Position numbers and translations under genes: made by a program | Notes under the pieces: model-generated | Told to the model about the DNA's origin: nothing | Database searches by the model: none | The model's input: the letters and a program-made list of their open reading frames with translations, nothing else | Part shown: piece after piece, positions 24,165 through 35,938 of the stretch | Layout: the number at the start of each line of letters is the position of its first letter | Numbering within the stretch: the stretch's first letter is position 1 | Source of the DNA: Malania oleifera | Lineage: Eukaryota; Streptophyta; Magnoliopsida; Santalales; Ximeniaceae | Assembly: GCF_029873635.1 (NCBI RefSeq) | Contig: NC_080419.1 | Location: forward strand, 79,468,931-79,532,930 | Reading direction: 5' to 3' | DNA: 64,000 bases

Positions 24165-24955
24165 CTAGTCAGAGGTTTAAGGATAGTGATAATGAGAGAG
24201 TTGTAGAAATCGTAGAAAGGGGAAAACATTAGGGAGGTGTCCGGAACTATATTAGAAGAAATAAGGAGATGGAAATAGAAAGGGATTGAGTTAGGGAAGT
24301 AAAGACCGTAAAAGATAGAAATAGAGGGATAAAGTGGCACGAAGGCCAAAGTGATAGTTAATTGTCATATTACGTGAATTGAGTTGAATGTGTTGAAGGT
24401 TCATTACAAATGAAACTAAATCACATATTTATACTCGTCTCTCCAAGCCATACTTGGAGTTACAATTTGCCTTAAATTGTGCATAATATATAGTTAGTTA
24501 CAAGTCATAAATTCAAAATATTTAAGAGTCTAGTCATAAATTATGACTGTTTTTTAGCATTAACGGACCATTTATTATAGTTGAATTTTATGTTTGATGA
24601 TTGCTTGCCTTATTGTTGATAATTGGGCGACTTTTGTCTAATGACTAGATGACCTTTGTCACCTAGGTTGGCAATTAACTATTCACCTCACTTGGTGAGT
24701 GGAGGACCTCCAAAATGATGGGTGATCCTTACGATTCCTTAGATGATTTGGCAATGAATTGCTTGCCTCACATGGGCAATTGCCATATGTCCAAGCAACA
24801 TTAATCATATGTGTCCCCTACGTAACTTGTCATTGTAGTTCTTATGGCGGCGTCAAGGTAAGTGATTCACCTTTGTTTGTCACGCACATAGGCAATTGTC
24901 ACAATCAGGAGATCATTACTATATCCTAGGAGGTGCATAGAGATGACACAAACAA
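24165..24955 (-). repeat. Y 5' LTR (approximate)
   Basis: The right-hand copy of the Y repeat. It is transcribed leftward if the TATA word at 24433-24426 is real. The array upstream (24620-24910) contains repeated GGCGACTTTTGTC, TCACCTAGGTTGGCAA and CACTTGGTGAGTG palindrome-like pieces. The boundaries are estimates from where similarity to 11055-11830 fades. Confidence 0.45.
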
Positions 24956-25451
24956 AAATCAAGTGGAATATTTTCATGAGATCAATTAATAAAATGGTTT
25001 ATGAAATTCAAGAGATCAATTAGGCATAACACTTCTATTTTTTTCTTTTACTTCAAAACATTGTTTTTGGATTAAAATTAGACGTTGAATATCCTAGTTG
25101 CATCTAAAGTGCCCATTAATCAGTAGCTTACTTGTTTTAAGATGTGGAAGGAAAAGCAATTCAACTTTGTCATCCTCATAGAGTAGAGGTGTGAGAACCA
25201 TATAATTTAATTTCATACACAAGTAATCCTTACAAACTCTATATAAGTAAAACCTATAAATGAAAAAGAAAAAGCCCCAATATCATTACCCTAATGGAAG
25301 GAGGGGAAGCCCTAAAATAGATATTTGAAAGGAAATGATAAAACCTAAAATTGTCACTTTTGAGATGAACTGAGTGAAGGTTGTGAGATGTAGACCACTT
25401 ATTTCATTTTGAATCAAACAAAAATTGAAGGCACATAAAACTTGAGCATAT

Positions 25452-25496
<45 letters not shown>

Positions 25497-26143
25497 GGAT
25501 GACAAATGACCATGAGAGGGATTTTGAGTGAGATTTTTTAAGTACGAAGAAACTGTTCTAAAGTTTTTCTAGGCTTGGAAAAATTATAAACTTTACGAAT
25601 CAAAATGTTAATTAACTTTTAATAACGGTAACTTTTTAAGCACTCCAAAGTAACCGACCATATCTTTTAGGAGACATATCAATAGTTTAAACATAAAATT
25701 TTTATATTATATGTTTCACGTTCGGATATTATAAATAAGTTAAGAGCATATTCAAGATGATGGGTGGTTAAAGCATATTCGAGATGGCCGATGAAGTACA
25801 CATATCCAATGTATGGCCTTTTAAGAGTCTAAAAAAAATTGATTTAAAATGTTGGCCGCCTCTCCTATTGCCTTTCCCTCACCAAAAATCTCTCTAGGCA
25901 TACAATTTTAAGATGCTTCAACAAAAAAAAGAAATAAATAAATTCTACTTAAGAATTGTATGGAAAAGAAAAAATTAGAAGAATTAATCTTTTTGATGTT
26001 TTATTATCAGTAAAATTAAGAAAAAAAGATAAATATATAATAACTGAACAAATAAAAAATTCAATTTTCGTGCCGCTCAGTTAAATTTTTTTATTTTTTT
26101 TTCCGGAGGGAAAACGAAAAACAGAACTTCGGCAGCAGCTACT
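24956..26143. other. Intergenic stretch upstream of the host gene
   Basis: No coding sequence is supported. It contains a GA microsatellite (25453-25491) and AT-rich DNA from about 25900 to 26100. Nothing here resembles a retrotransposon LTR. The last few hundred bases are the likely distal promoter of the gene at 26493. Confidence 0.5.
25453..25491. repeat. (GA)n microsatellite
   Basis: About 19 GA units in intergenic DNA; the CT-derived ORF on the minus strand is an artefact. Confidence 0.95.
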
Positions 26144-26171
26144 GATTGGTCCACCGTCCGATGGACCAATC
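26144..26171. promoter_or_regulatory. Inverted CCAAT-box pair
   Basis: Perfect 10-base inverted repeat: GATTGGTCCA at 26144-26153 and TGGACCAATC at 26162-26171, with an 8-base loop. Each arm holds a CCAAT box (ATTGG and CCAAT). It lies about 40 bases upstream of a TATA-like word and about 320 bases upstream of the gene's ATG, a natural place for NF-Y binding. Confidence 0.5.
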
Positions 26172-26210
26172 AGAACGAATGATCATCACCCGATGGAATT
26201 AAATGGGCCA

Positions 26211-26218
26211 CATAAAAG
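26211..26218 (+). promoter_or_regulatory. TATA-like box of the host gene
   Basis: CATAAAAG at 26211-26218 is the best TATA-like word between the CCAAT pair and the leader. It implies a 5' leader of about 240 bases containing CCACA repeats (26376-26403) and a CT run (26405-26424), common in plant leaders. The exact transcription start is not visible. Confidence 0.35.
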
Positions 26219-26492
26219 CAACAGGCTTCTTCACTCTCACTGCAAGCCTATCATGTTGGTGGAACACGATGCAACCAAGCCATGCCATGATGAAACTGCA
26301 CAATATTGAAATTGTACCAAAAATATATATGCACTGCAGATACCATCACGAGCAGCAGTGCAGCATTCAATAACCCACACACCACACCACACCACACCAC
26401 ACCACCTCTCTCTCTCTCTCTCTCAAGTTTTTTTAGTACGCTTAAAACTCTCAAGTGCAGAATAATCGTATTTGTTGTCTCGCTCGTCCGCC

Positions 26493-27521
26493 ATGAAAGC
26501 GCAGCACTCAAAGCTGAAGACCACGCCTCGCCCTCTCTTCTCCTGTGCCTTCTTTCGTCACTGCACCCAAAGCGCCCTTAGCCCTACCGGTGCTGCTTCT
26601 CCTCCCCACCACCACCACCACCATCACCTCCCACTCTCTCCCCCCACCTCCCACCCACCACCGCCTCCTCCTACGCCGCCGCCGCCGCCTCCACCTCCTG
26701 CTCCGCCCTCCGACCTCCAGCACCAACCCGGCTCCGGATCATCCTCCTCCTCGACCTCCCAAAGCTTCACCCAGTGGAAGTTCTCCATCCCCAACTCCCA
26801 CCTCCTCCACCCCCCACCGCAGCCACCCCCGCCGGAAACAACTGTACATTCTCATCCACCGCCACCCCCCACCGTTAGCCTCCAAGAACTCTTCCACATC
26901 GCGGAGCTCCAACTCACCTCCGGGTCGGACACGGACCGGGTCTCCGCGCTCCACCTACTCGAACGCTCACTTGTTCCCAACCCGCCGGCCGAAGGTGGCG
27001 ACGAGCCATCGTGCCCACCGGCGGTAATGGCCCGGGTGGTGGAGTATCTGAAAGACAGGGTAGGGGCAAAAGCGGCAACGAAAATATTGCTGGCGCTGTG
27101 TTTGGCGGAGGGTAACCGACGCGTGGCGGTGGAGGTGGGGGCCGTGGGGGCGGCGGTGGAGGCGATGACGGGCCTGGACGGGCCGGTGGCTGAGAGGGCT
27201 TTGGCGGCGCTTGAACTAATGTGTACGGTGGCGGAGGGAGCGGCGGAGGTAAGGGCCCACGCCCTGGCAGTGCCGATGATGGTGGAGATGATGAGGAAGA
27301 TGGCGGCGCGGGGAAGGGAGTACGCAATCGGCGTGCTCGCGGTAATATTCGGTGGGAGTTGGGGTGAAGATGGGTATCCGGCGCCGCCGGAGGAGGTGGC
27401 GCGTGCTGTGGCTTTTGCCCTGCAGGGGGATTGCAGTGCGAGGGGGAGGAGGAAAGGGGCCCAGCTTCTGAAGGCGCTTCAGGAGAATGGACGGCTGGAT
27501 CTGACCCAGGATGGAAGATGA
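26493..27521 (+). CDS. ARM-repeat-like protein with proline-rich N-terminus (342 aa)
   Basis: The only apparently intact host gene: one exon, GC-rich (especially the second half) in AT-rich surroundings. The frame is open back to 26472 but the first ATG is 26493, with context GCCATGA. Residues 1-32 are basic with a KLKTTPRPLFSCAFFRHCTQ-like head. Residues 39-45 are seven His; about 38-125 is Pro/His/Ser-rich and probably disordered. From about 128 to 330 come amphipathic helices with the feel of armadillo repeats (for example AERALAALELMCTVAEGAAE, and REYAIGVLAVIF). The second half resembles the ARM region of plant U-box (PUB) proteins, but no U-box is present. I infer a protein-interaction role, cytosolic or nuclear; the binding partner is unknown. 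Overlapping ORFs on both strands are shadows of its biased composition. Confidence 0.8.
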   Translation: MKAQHSKLKTTPRPLFSCAFFRHCTQSALSPTGAASPPHHHHHHHLPLSPPTSHPPPPPPTPPPPPPPPAPPSDLQHQPGSGSSSSSTSQSFTQWKFSIPNSHLLHPPPQPPPPETTVHSHPPPPPTVSLQELFHIAELQLTSGSDTDRVSALHLLERSLVPNPPAEGGDEPSCPPAVMARVVEYLKDRVGAKAATKILLALCLAEGNRRVAVEVGAVGAAVEAMTGLDGPVAERALAALELMCTVAEGAAEVRAHALAVPMMVEMMRKMAARGREYAIGVLAVIFGGSWGEDGYPAPPEEVARAVAFALQGDCSARGRRKGAQLLKALQENGRLDLTQDGR

Positions 27522-27626
27522 ACGGCTAGATAGGAATGAATGGGTTTGTCGCGGTTCCAGAGTACAGAGGTTGTACCAATTATTGCCCTGATTTTACGAA
27601 CTTTTTATGATAAATATTATTTGCTT

Positions 27627-27632
27627 AATAAA
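27627..27632 (+). terminator. Poly(A) signal of the host gene
   Basis: AATAAA, about 106 bases after the stop codon. Retrotransposon R begins at 27669, only 37 bases further on, so transcript 3' ends probably fall at or inside its LTR. Confidence 0.5.
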
Positions 27633-27668
27633 TTTGTTTGGGATTAAATTGAAAAAAATATGTATATT

Positions 27669-28225
27669 TGTTGGTGAACAATTGGGGCTCTCACACCAAT
27701 TGCTGTGACTGAGTATGCACAAAAAGTCCTCATACAAACTCACGAAACAATTAATGTAATCACTCACTAATGAATAATATGAAAGAAGCAATCACTCAAT
27801 AAGAATAAATGAATGTAATAATCAATGGTACAAGATTTACGTACGTTCATAGGAGTAGTGATTATTTTTATTATCACAATGAAGCTTACAAAGCTTACCC
27901 AACTAAGGTTACATAATATTTATTAAATATAAATCTTATGCGCAGAGAAGATTTCTACTATATTTAAAACACTTTTGTAGCAATTTCTTAGAGGAAAATC
28001 TTCCAAAAATTCCAAAATCTATCAATCTCCAAATCGAAATTTCGTGGCGTGTGTGAGCGTAACCATCGACAGGAAATTCTGTGGCATGTGTGAGCGTAAC
28101 CATCGCCGGTTTTAGCCAAACCGTCGACGGTTTGCCTCCTGCAACCTTCTCTCTTTGTTTATCGCTTCACGATACTTTTCCCTGGTGCATGCGTTCCATT
28201 TAAAATATGAGTCACATCCCCAACA
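27669..28225 (-). repeat. R 3' LTR (557 bp)
   Basis: The plus-strand ends are TGTTGGTG at 27669 and CCCCAACA at 28225; minus-strand reading is TGTTGGGG...CACCAACA. It directly follows the end of the R pol relic. Palindromic words around ACCGTCGACGGTTTG (about 28124-28138) and ACCATCGACAGG recur at 28030-28140, and a TATA-like AT-rich word lies near 27958-27967 on the minus strand. The 5-mer before it is ATATT; no partner can be seen. Confidence 0.6.
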
Positions 28226-29173
28226 ATTTACACTTTAGCAAATATTCACCACTTAAAGAGAAAATCGAAAGCATAACCCCATTGCTCTACCCGGACCAGT
28301 TGATTGGAACCGCCTCCTGTCTAAGACCTGGAGACGTAAACAAAGTTCAAGCAATGCTTGAACTTGTCCGTGGTAATAAGAACTTCACTTAACTGAACAC
28401 TCAACTCCTTGAAGGATCCTTTAAACCACAAAACTACTTTGACAGCATCAGTCACTGCCAAGTACTCCAATCTACTTGTAACTTGTGCAACCTAAGATTG
28501 TACCTTGGACATTCGACAATTAGGCCTTTCCACAAGATACCCCGTTGTAAGCCTTCTGTCATCCAAGCCCCCTCTATAGTCTGCATCCACAAATCTCACA
28601 ACTGATAGATCACTCTGTTGCCCGCCGAAGTACCCCACTGCACTAGCATAGGAAACCTTTGACATGTCCTGAATCACCGTTCGTCCTTGAGTATTGAGTG
28701 GTAGGCTGTTTAATTTGATTCGCCACCGGTGTATCACCCTAAGATAACCACCATCTCCCAGCGGTTATGAGCACAAAACTATCCCGAGTTAACCATAATC
28801 TCTTTGTAGTTTTGTCCACATAGCTATCCTGAGATAACTCCAATCTCCCTACAGTTTTATCCTTATGAATCTCCAACCCAAGAATAATCTTGGCAGCACC
28901 TAAAACCTGCATATCAAATTCCTTTCTTAATAAAGTTTCTAACTGATTTACCTTGGTCAGAACCTTCTCAACAATTGACATGTCATTAACATAAAATAAT
29001 AGAATAATTGCCCACTTGCATCCTATCTCCCTCTCCCCCTCTGAGAGTTTTACCAACCCCCCCCCCCCCACCCGCCATCTTATTCTTAGACAGTAACTCC
29101 ATCTCCCCTACTATGACCACACATACCTACCCTTCTCTTGGCTGTGCATTGCCTCCTAAAAGGTAGTAGGATC
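28226..29173 (-). pseudogene. pol: R pol relic: RT catalytic piece and RNase H
   Basis: In the minus direction: DPTTF and EAMHSQEK (start of the RT region) at 29173-29130, then an abrupt jump to a palm fragment around 29000 containing FYVNDMSIV, then a LGAAKIILGLEIHKD segment, then after a short break RNase H with VDADYRGGLDDRRLTTGY (about 28600-28550) and a LEYLAVTDAVK tail ending near 28300. About 200 residues of RT fingers/palm are missing, and the YVDD motif reads YVND, so the first catalytic Asp is lost. Several frameshifts and stops are present. Confidence 0.8.
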
Positions 29174-31101
29174 TATTGACCTTATAGGTCGCACCCGATT
29201 TTGATAGTGACAAATATTGATATTTGATGTTTGTTGATTGTTTGTGCAGGTCCAAATCAAACTTTCTTGATGGCACTTGAAGAAACAAGAAGACCATGAA
29301 ACTTTGTAATTTACATTATAATATATTAGTCATTTATGTAATAAGGTCTATAATAGTAATCTAGGATATGGTTTTAATGCTTATCATCTGCACATCATGC
29401 ACACAAGATATAGTGTGAGCTCAACTTGACCATAGTAAGACCCTAGGCTCCCCCCCCCCACACACGCACCGCATAAAATATGAGTGAGAAATAATTGTCC
29501 TATATATAAGAAAACTAAGAGGGGTCGTGCAACTGAACCTTGGAGTACGAAACTCCTCGGGTGCTCGAACCTTGAAGGTCAACATTTTGACCTGCCTTCG
29601 GGTGACCGAACCAAAATTGCGCTAATCTCCCCCAAGCGCCCGAATGCATCGAAAGAGGCAACTCACTAACTCGGGCGACCGAATATTTCAGTTCAAATAT
29701 GCCCCGGGCGACCGAACTCAAGAGTTCGAGCACCCGAACTTAGGACCGGGCACTCGAAGTTACGTAACTTTGCTATTGACTTTGATTCGGGTTGCCGAAC
29801 AACTATACGGGCGACCGAACCTCATTTTAAATCTTTTATTGCCGTGTCTTCTCAGGAAACCGAACCTAGGTTTAGCCACCCGATTCTCGTCCGGTTAAAA
29901 TTAGTTTAACCGTGATAAAATTGGGTTAAGACGGGCTAATTGAGTTTTAATTGGTTGGGACTTTTTTAATAATGCCCATCATATCCCGAATGGTTATTTT
30001 TGTTTTACCTGGCTATAAATATACTTTCATTTGTAAAATCAACCAGTGATTAGAAATGGGATTAGCAAAAACTCTCTCTATCTTGAAAATCCTCTCTTTG
30101 TCCAAAAACTCTCAAACTTGCATATCTGAGATTGTGAGAGTTCTTCGTGTGTTATTGTGATTGTTATACTATGCTAAAATCTCCCATTTGTGTGGTTGTT
30201 TTATATATTTCTCTTAGGGAGTTTAGCTTAGGCTTAACCCACGGATTTCTTCATTATAAATCTAGCATGAGATTAAACTAAGGAAGCTTTGGATGTTTGC
30301 ATTTCATTGCAAGTGTCCGATAGCTTGATTTTCAGTGTGCAAAGATTACTCAAACAAACAAGTATTTCTTCAAACTAGTATTGTGCATCTTTCATTGAGG
30401 AAAATCTATTTGAAGTTAGTTTGATTATTTGCTTAGTTTGATTATTTGCTTTGTTTACTTGGAATATTGATGTGCTATTGAGATATCCTATTTAGAATTC
30501 CAAATTGTTGCTTGTGTTGAAATACTCTTGAGCATCATACTGATTATTTTGTGTTGAGCATTGATTGAGCAAAACATACATCACTAAGCTTACACTATAT
30601 TCATGCTATTGATGTGTTTGTGATTGAGTGCACTACTTGGGTACAAATTTGCTTTACGTGAAAGCACTATTTCATTGTACCATTTGCTTGTAATATCTGA
30701 GTGTTTTCAGGCGTGGCCTGAGGGGGCGGTAATCCAGCCCGGTAAGGATTGTTGTAAAGGTTGAGGTCAGCCCTGTGCTAATTGACCTACTTTGTATAGG
30801 TGCCGCTCCACCCGATTAAGTGAGCAATTATAGTGGTAATCTCTGTACTTGTTAGCCAAGGCGAGGACGTAGTTAATTAGCCGAACCTTGATAACATTTC
30901 AGTGTGTCACTCATACTTTATTATTTTTCTGGTGCATGTGTTGTTAATTAAATCACTTCGTTTAATTTCTGATATATTTATATTACTTGCACTAGATTGA
31001 CCATAGGGTTAAGAACATACTGCTGTTAGGAGGAATACCTAGAGGTTAAATTTTAAAAATACCAATTCACCCCCCCTCTTGGGATCACGGTAAAGTTAAC
31101 A
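29174..31101 (+). repeat. E2 5' LTR (1928 bp)
   Basis: It starts TATTGACC and ends GTTAACA. A CGGGCGACCGAA-type array (about 29519-29885) is followed by TATAAATA at 30014-30021, the GGTGCCGCTCCACCCG block (30800), the U5 word (30856-30874) and the C-rich hairpin just before the end. The 61-84-codon ORFs in the array are motif artefacts. Confidence 0.93.
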
Positions 31102-31103
31102 AT

Positions 31104-31116
31104 TGGTATCAGAGTC
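31104..31116 (+). other. E2 primer-binding site (tRNA-Met)
   Basis: TGGTATCAGAGTC, two bases after the 5' LTR; complementary to the 3' end of initiator tRNA-Met apart from a late mismatch. Confidence 0.9.
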
Positions 31117-31157
31117 ACGTAGCATAGACAAGTTGTTATTTTGCAAAAAGATCACAT

Positions 31158-32833
31158 ATGACTCATAGCTCCGTGACCCCTTTTCTTGAAGGACCATCTT
31201 CCACACGACCTCCTGTTTTCAGTGGTGTTAATTACACCTTTTGGAAACAGAGGCTGTGCATATACCTTCAGAATACTGATTGGAAGGTGTGGAGGATTGT
31301 CTTTAAGGGAAACTATGTCCCTATGAAAACTGAGGGTGCAGCTAGGGTTCCTAAGACTGAGGATGAATATGATGATGATGATATGAAAGCTGTTAGCCTT
31401 AATGCCACTGCCATGAACATTTTATACTGTTGTCTTGACGTAAATGAGTTTAACAGGATTATGACATGTTATACTGTAAAGGAAATATGGGATAAGTTAG
31501 AGGTCACATATGAGGGTACTAGAGATGTGAAAGACAGTAGGATAGATATGTTGACCAGTGAGTATAAGGCCTTTAGGATGAATGTAGGTGAGTCCATTCA
31601 GAGCATGTACACTAGATTCACACACATCATAAACTCACTGCATGCATTAGGAAAGACTTATCCCACATATGAGATGATTAGGAAGATCCTTAGAGGCTTA
31701 CCTCCTATTTGGGAAGCCAAGGCTACGACCATGGCTGAGGGTAGAGACCTTAAGGCCATGACCTTAGATGAGTTGATAGGTTCCTTGATTACTTATGAAT
31801 TTTTCTTAAATGAAAGACTTAATGAGCATAATAGAGCTAAGAAAGTGACTGCACTGAAAGCATCTAATAACACATCTAGTGAGTGTAGTGAGCCTGACAC
31901 TGATGATGAAATGGCCATGCTAATTAGAAAGTTTAGCAGATTTTTCAAGAAGAACAGGAAGCCATTTAAAAAATACAGAGACTCTGCTAATGAGAAAGGA
32001 GAGTCCAACAAAAGAAAAGAAAAATCAAATGCTCCTACGTACTATAACTGCAACAAAGTGGGGCACATCAAACCCGACTGTCCACTGCTGAAAAAGGAGG
32101 CTAAGAAAAAGAAGAAAGCCATGAAGGCTGGGACTTCATGGGACCAATTTAGCAGCAGCAACTCGGATTTAGATCATAACGACACAGAGGTTGCGAATCT
32201 GTGCTTAATGGCATACGAGGATGAGGTATTGTCTTCTAGGTCATTATCTTCATTTTATTTATCTGATTCTGATTCTGATTGCATGCCTACTTTTAGAGAG
32301 TTACAACTTGATTATATTCGTGTTTCTAAATTATTAGGCAAAATGACCAAAGAAAATAATGATTTGAAAAAGAAATGTGAGAATTGGTCAAAACTATTTA
32401 ATATTGCGAAAACCTTTCATGCCTCCATTTTAAAAGAAAAGGACACTACCATTGTTGAGCTTGAGGGGAAATTAGAGGATAGCACCAAAAATATTTTTAA
32501 ATTCACCGAGGGCAAACGAATTTTGAAAAACTACTTGGTGCCCAAAGAAATTCATTAAGTAAAGAAGGTCTTGGCTTTAACGGTGTTGAAAATGTTAGAT
32601 GACCTAACCTTCACTTAGGACATTTTACGCGTGATTCAAAGACCCATATTCCTCCTAAAGAACCTTAGTGTAGACTAAGATGCTTTAAATGTAAACAAAT
32701 TGGTCATATTCAATTTGATTGTCCACTTAGGAAGAAGCATGCTAAAATTAGGAAAGTATGGATAGTTAAGGGAGATCTGGCTACTAACCCCCATGGAACC
32801 AATAAAATTTGGGGACCAGCATCAGTTACTTAA
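31158..32833 (+). pseudogene. gag: E2 gag, frameshifted
   Basis: It opens at ATG 31158 and is intact for 466 codons to 32558. It begins with a PPVFSGVNYTFWKQRL head (typical of plant copia Gag), then a UBN2/capsid-like helical domain (residues about 60-220), a lysine-rich linker, a zinc knuckle at about residue 297 reading YNCNKVGHIKPDC with the first Cys replaced by Tyr, an acidic serine-rich segment and a coiled coil. Near 32525 the frame shifts; the original sequence continues in another frame with a second zinc knuckle CFKCKQIGHIQFDC (about 32678) and stops near 32830. Gag would package the element RNA. Confidence 0.88.
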
Positions 32834-32835
32834 CT

Positions 32836-35800
32836 TATCTGGCAGGTTTGCCTAAGATCGTCCTCTTCAAAAGACCAGTGGTACTTGGACAACGGGTGCT
32901 CTCGGCACATGATCGGTGACAAGAGAAAATTCACTATAATTGTTCCCAAGGACGGAGGCTATGTAACATTTGACGACAATGCCAAAGGACGCATCATCGG
33001 GGTAGGTAAGGTTGGTAAGGATTTCTCTCTTACTATTGATAATGTTTTGCTGGTTGATGGACTGAAATATAATCTACTTAGCATAAGCCAGTTGTGTGAC
33101 ATAGGATATAAAGTATCTTTTGAAAATTACAAATGCATAGCAGAAAATAAAACAGATCACAAAGTACTTTTTACTGCTGATTGACATGAAAATGCTTATA
33201 CTACCTCTCTTGATAATTTAGCTTCACAACAAGTAACATGTTTTTCTACTATAAATGAAGCTAGTTGGTTGTGGCATAGGAGCTTAGGATATGCTAGCAT
33301 GGATTTATTGTTTAAACTTGTTAGAAAAGAATTGGTTAAAGGCTTAACTAAAATTTCTTTTGTAAAGGATAAAATCTGTGATGCATGTCAAATGGGTAAG
33401 CAAACAAAATCTAGTTTTAAGAAAAAGAAATTCATATCTACTACTAGACCTTTAGAGATGCTTCACCTAGATTTGTTTGGATCTAATTCTGTGCAAAGTC
33501 TTGGTGGTAAATCTTATGCCTTTGTAATTGTGAATGACTTTTTTAGATTCACATGGATGTTGTTTCTTGCACATAAAAATGAATCATGTGAACAGTTTAC
33601 CAAACTTTGTAGGAGAATCCAAAATGAAAAGGGATATAAAATTACTAACATAAGAAGTGATAGAGGCACGAAATTAAAAAGTGAAAGCATAGAAAAATAT
33701 TGTGACTTAGAGGGCATATCACATAACTTCTCTGCACCTAGGACACCTCAACAAAATGATGTAGTAGAAAGAAAGAATAGGTCACTGCAAGAGATGGGTA
33801 GAACAATGTTGAATGAACATAACTTACCTAAATACTTTTGGGCTGAGGCCATTAATACTGCGTGTTATGCAATGAATAGGGTGTTGATTAGACCATCGAT
33901 TAATAAAACTCCGTATGAATTGTGGAACAACCATAAACCTAATATTTCCTATTTTCATGTGTTTGGTTGTAAATGCTTTGTGCTTGGGGATAATGAACAC
34001 TTAGGAAAATTTGACTCGAAATCTGATGAAGGTATTTTCCTAGGTTATGCACTCAATAGTAAAACATATAGAGTTTTCAACAAAAGAATATTAACTGTTA
34101 TTGAATCCATTCATGTTATCTTTGATGAATCTAATCCATTTTCTAAGAAAGACGATGAAAATGATATTGATATAAGAAAATGCTTAGATAAAATGTCTAT
34201 TGAAAACAATGCAAGTGAAAATCAGGAAGCAAATGAAAAATCATATGAAGAAAATGTAAATGGAAATCAGGAGTTGCCTAAAGATTGAAAATTCATCAAA
34301 AATCATCTTATAGATCAAATCATAGGTGAACCGTCCCATGGTGCAGCCACAAGATCCTCCTTGAGAAATCTGGTAAATCACTCCGCTTTCTTATCCCAAG
34401 AAGAACCTAAAAATATTAAAGAAGCAATAGAAGATGAGTCTTGGGTAATGTCCATGTAAGAAGAACTTAACCAATTTGAAAGAAGCAAAGTGTGGACTCT
34501 AGTTCCTAGGCCTAATGAGCACACCATCATTGGAACTAAATAGTTATATAGAAATAAGAAAGATGAGAATGGGGTCGTATCTAGGAATAAAGTTAGACTA
34601 GTTGCCCAAGAGTATAAATAACAGGAAGGGATTGACTTTGATGAAACATATGCTCCTGTTGCTAGGTCAGAAGCCATTCGTATGCTGCTTACCTTTGTTG
34701 CTTTTAAAAATTTTAAATTGATTCAAATGGATGTTAAAAGCACTTTTCTAAATGACTTTATTAATGAAAAAGTATATGTAGAACAACCGTCCAATTTTGA
34801 AAATCATAAATACCCAGATCATGTTTACCGATTGTCTAAAGCTTTGTATGGATTGAAATAAGCTCCTAGAGTTTGGTATGAGAGGCTTAGTAGTTTTCTA
34901 CTAGAAAATGAGTTTACTCGTGGCAAGATTGACACTACACTCTTTATCAAATCTAAAAATGATGATATGCTTCTTGTTCAAATTTATGTGGACGATATCA
35001 TTTTTGGAGCAACCAATGATGAGTTGTGTAATGAATTTTTCAAATGCATGCAAAGTGAGTTTGAAATGAGCATGATGGGTGAACTTAGTTTCTTCTTAGG
35101 GTTGCAGATTAAGCAAGCTAAGAATGGAACTTTCATATGTCAATCTAAATATATCAGGGACTTGCTAAAGAAATTTAATATGGAAGATTGTAAAATTCTT
35201 GGTACACTTATGAATTCTTCCATTAAGCTTAATAAAGATTAGCAAGGCATTCCTGTTGACGTAAAATTGTATCGTAGTATGATTGGAAGTCTCTTATATC
35301 TCACCGCTAGTAGGCCTGACATTATGTTTAGTGTATGTATGTGTGCTAGGTTTTAGGCCGCCCCTAAGGAATCCCATTTAAAAGCTGTTAAAAGAATCCT
35401 TAGGTATTTGGTTGGGACTATAGAGTTAGACTTGTGGTACCCTAAGCATACATCCATTAAGATTGTAAGTTATACGGATGCTGACTTTGCCAGTAGAAAG
35501 ATTGATAGAAAGAGTACTAGCGGAACTTGTCATTACTTAGGACAATCTCTTGTTTCTTGGTTCTCCAAGAAATAGAACTCAGTTGCCTTATCCACAGCCG
35601 AAGCAGAATATATTGCGGTTGGAAGTTGTTATGCCCAAACTCTTTATATGAAACAACAACTTGTGGATTTTGAATTGCACTATGAAACCATACCGATTAA
35701 ATGTGATAATACTAGTGCAATCACCATATCTAAAAATCCTATCTCACATTCATGAACTAAGCACATTGAAATTAGACACCACTTTCTTCATGATCATGTG

Positions 35801-35938
35801 CAAAAAGGAGATGTGGCTTTTGATTTTGTATGTACTAATGAACAATGGGCGGATATATTGACTAAACCACTTCCTGAGGATAGGTTCATATAAATTAGAC
35901 GTGAGTTAGGTCTAATGCATAGCAGAGAGGCTTCTTAG
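32836..35938 (+). pseudogene. pol: E2 pol: protease, integrase, RT, RNase H
   Basis: The protease starts around 32875 with DNGCSRHM where DSGCSRHM is usual, so the active-site Ser is Asn. A stop at 33182-33184 precedes the integrase: zinc domain WHRSLGYASM...CDACQMGK (one His of HHCC is Tyr), then catalytic HLDLFG, IRSDRG and the E of VERKNR (33269-34288), then the IFLGYA C-terminal block. After the stop at 34286-34288 come RT pieces broken by further stops, including YVDDIIFG at about 34985, a GSLLYLTASRPD block, and RNase H with DADFA, LSTAEAEY and a KPLPEDRF tail ending at 35938. About eleven in-frame stops are present, mostly TAG/TAA/TGA in place of CAG/CAA/CGA/TGG. Confidence 0.92.

Larger units (their letters stand above)
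11055..24955 (-). mobile_element. Y: very old LTR element, minus strand
   Basis: Two diverged direct repeats (about 11055-11830 and 24165-24955) can be aligned. Both contain a GTAGAAATC word, then ACATATTTAT, a tract around ATTCAAAATATT, the CCATTTATTATA-like / CCACTTTATTATA word, and GGAGGTGCATA at the far end. On the minus strand each has a TATA-like word (24426-24433; 11316-11323) preceded by an array of GGCGA/CCTAGG/TTGCC motifs. The internal remainder, once X (12585-22856) is taken out, is about 2 kb, with only weak gag-like traces next to the right-hand LTR. Ends and target duplication are not resolved. Confidence 0.5.

Noticed and set aside
26914..27327. Long proline-rich ORF on the minus strand of the host gene, and a second plus-strand frame at 26545-27027
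   Set aside because: Both are shadows of the GC-rich codons of the ARM-like gene; no plausible protein.
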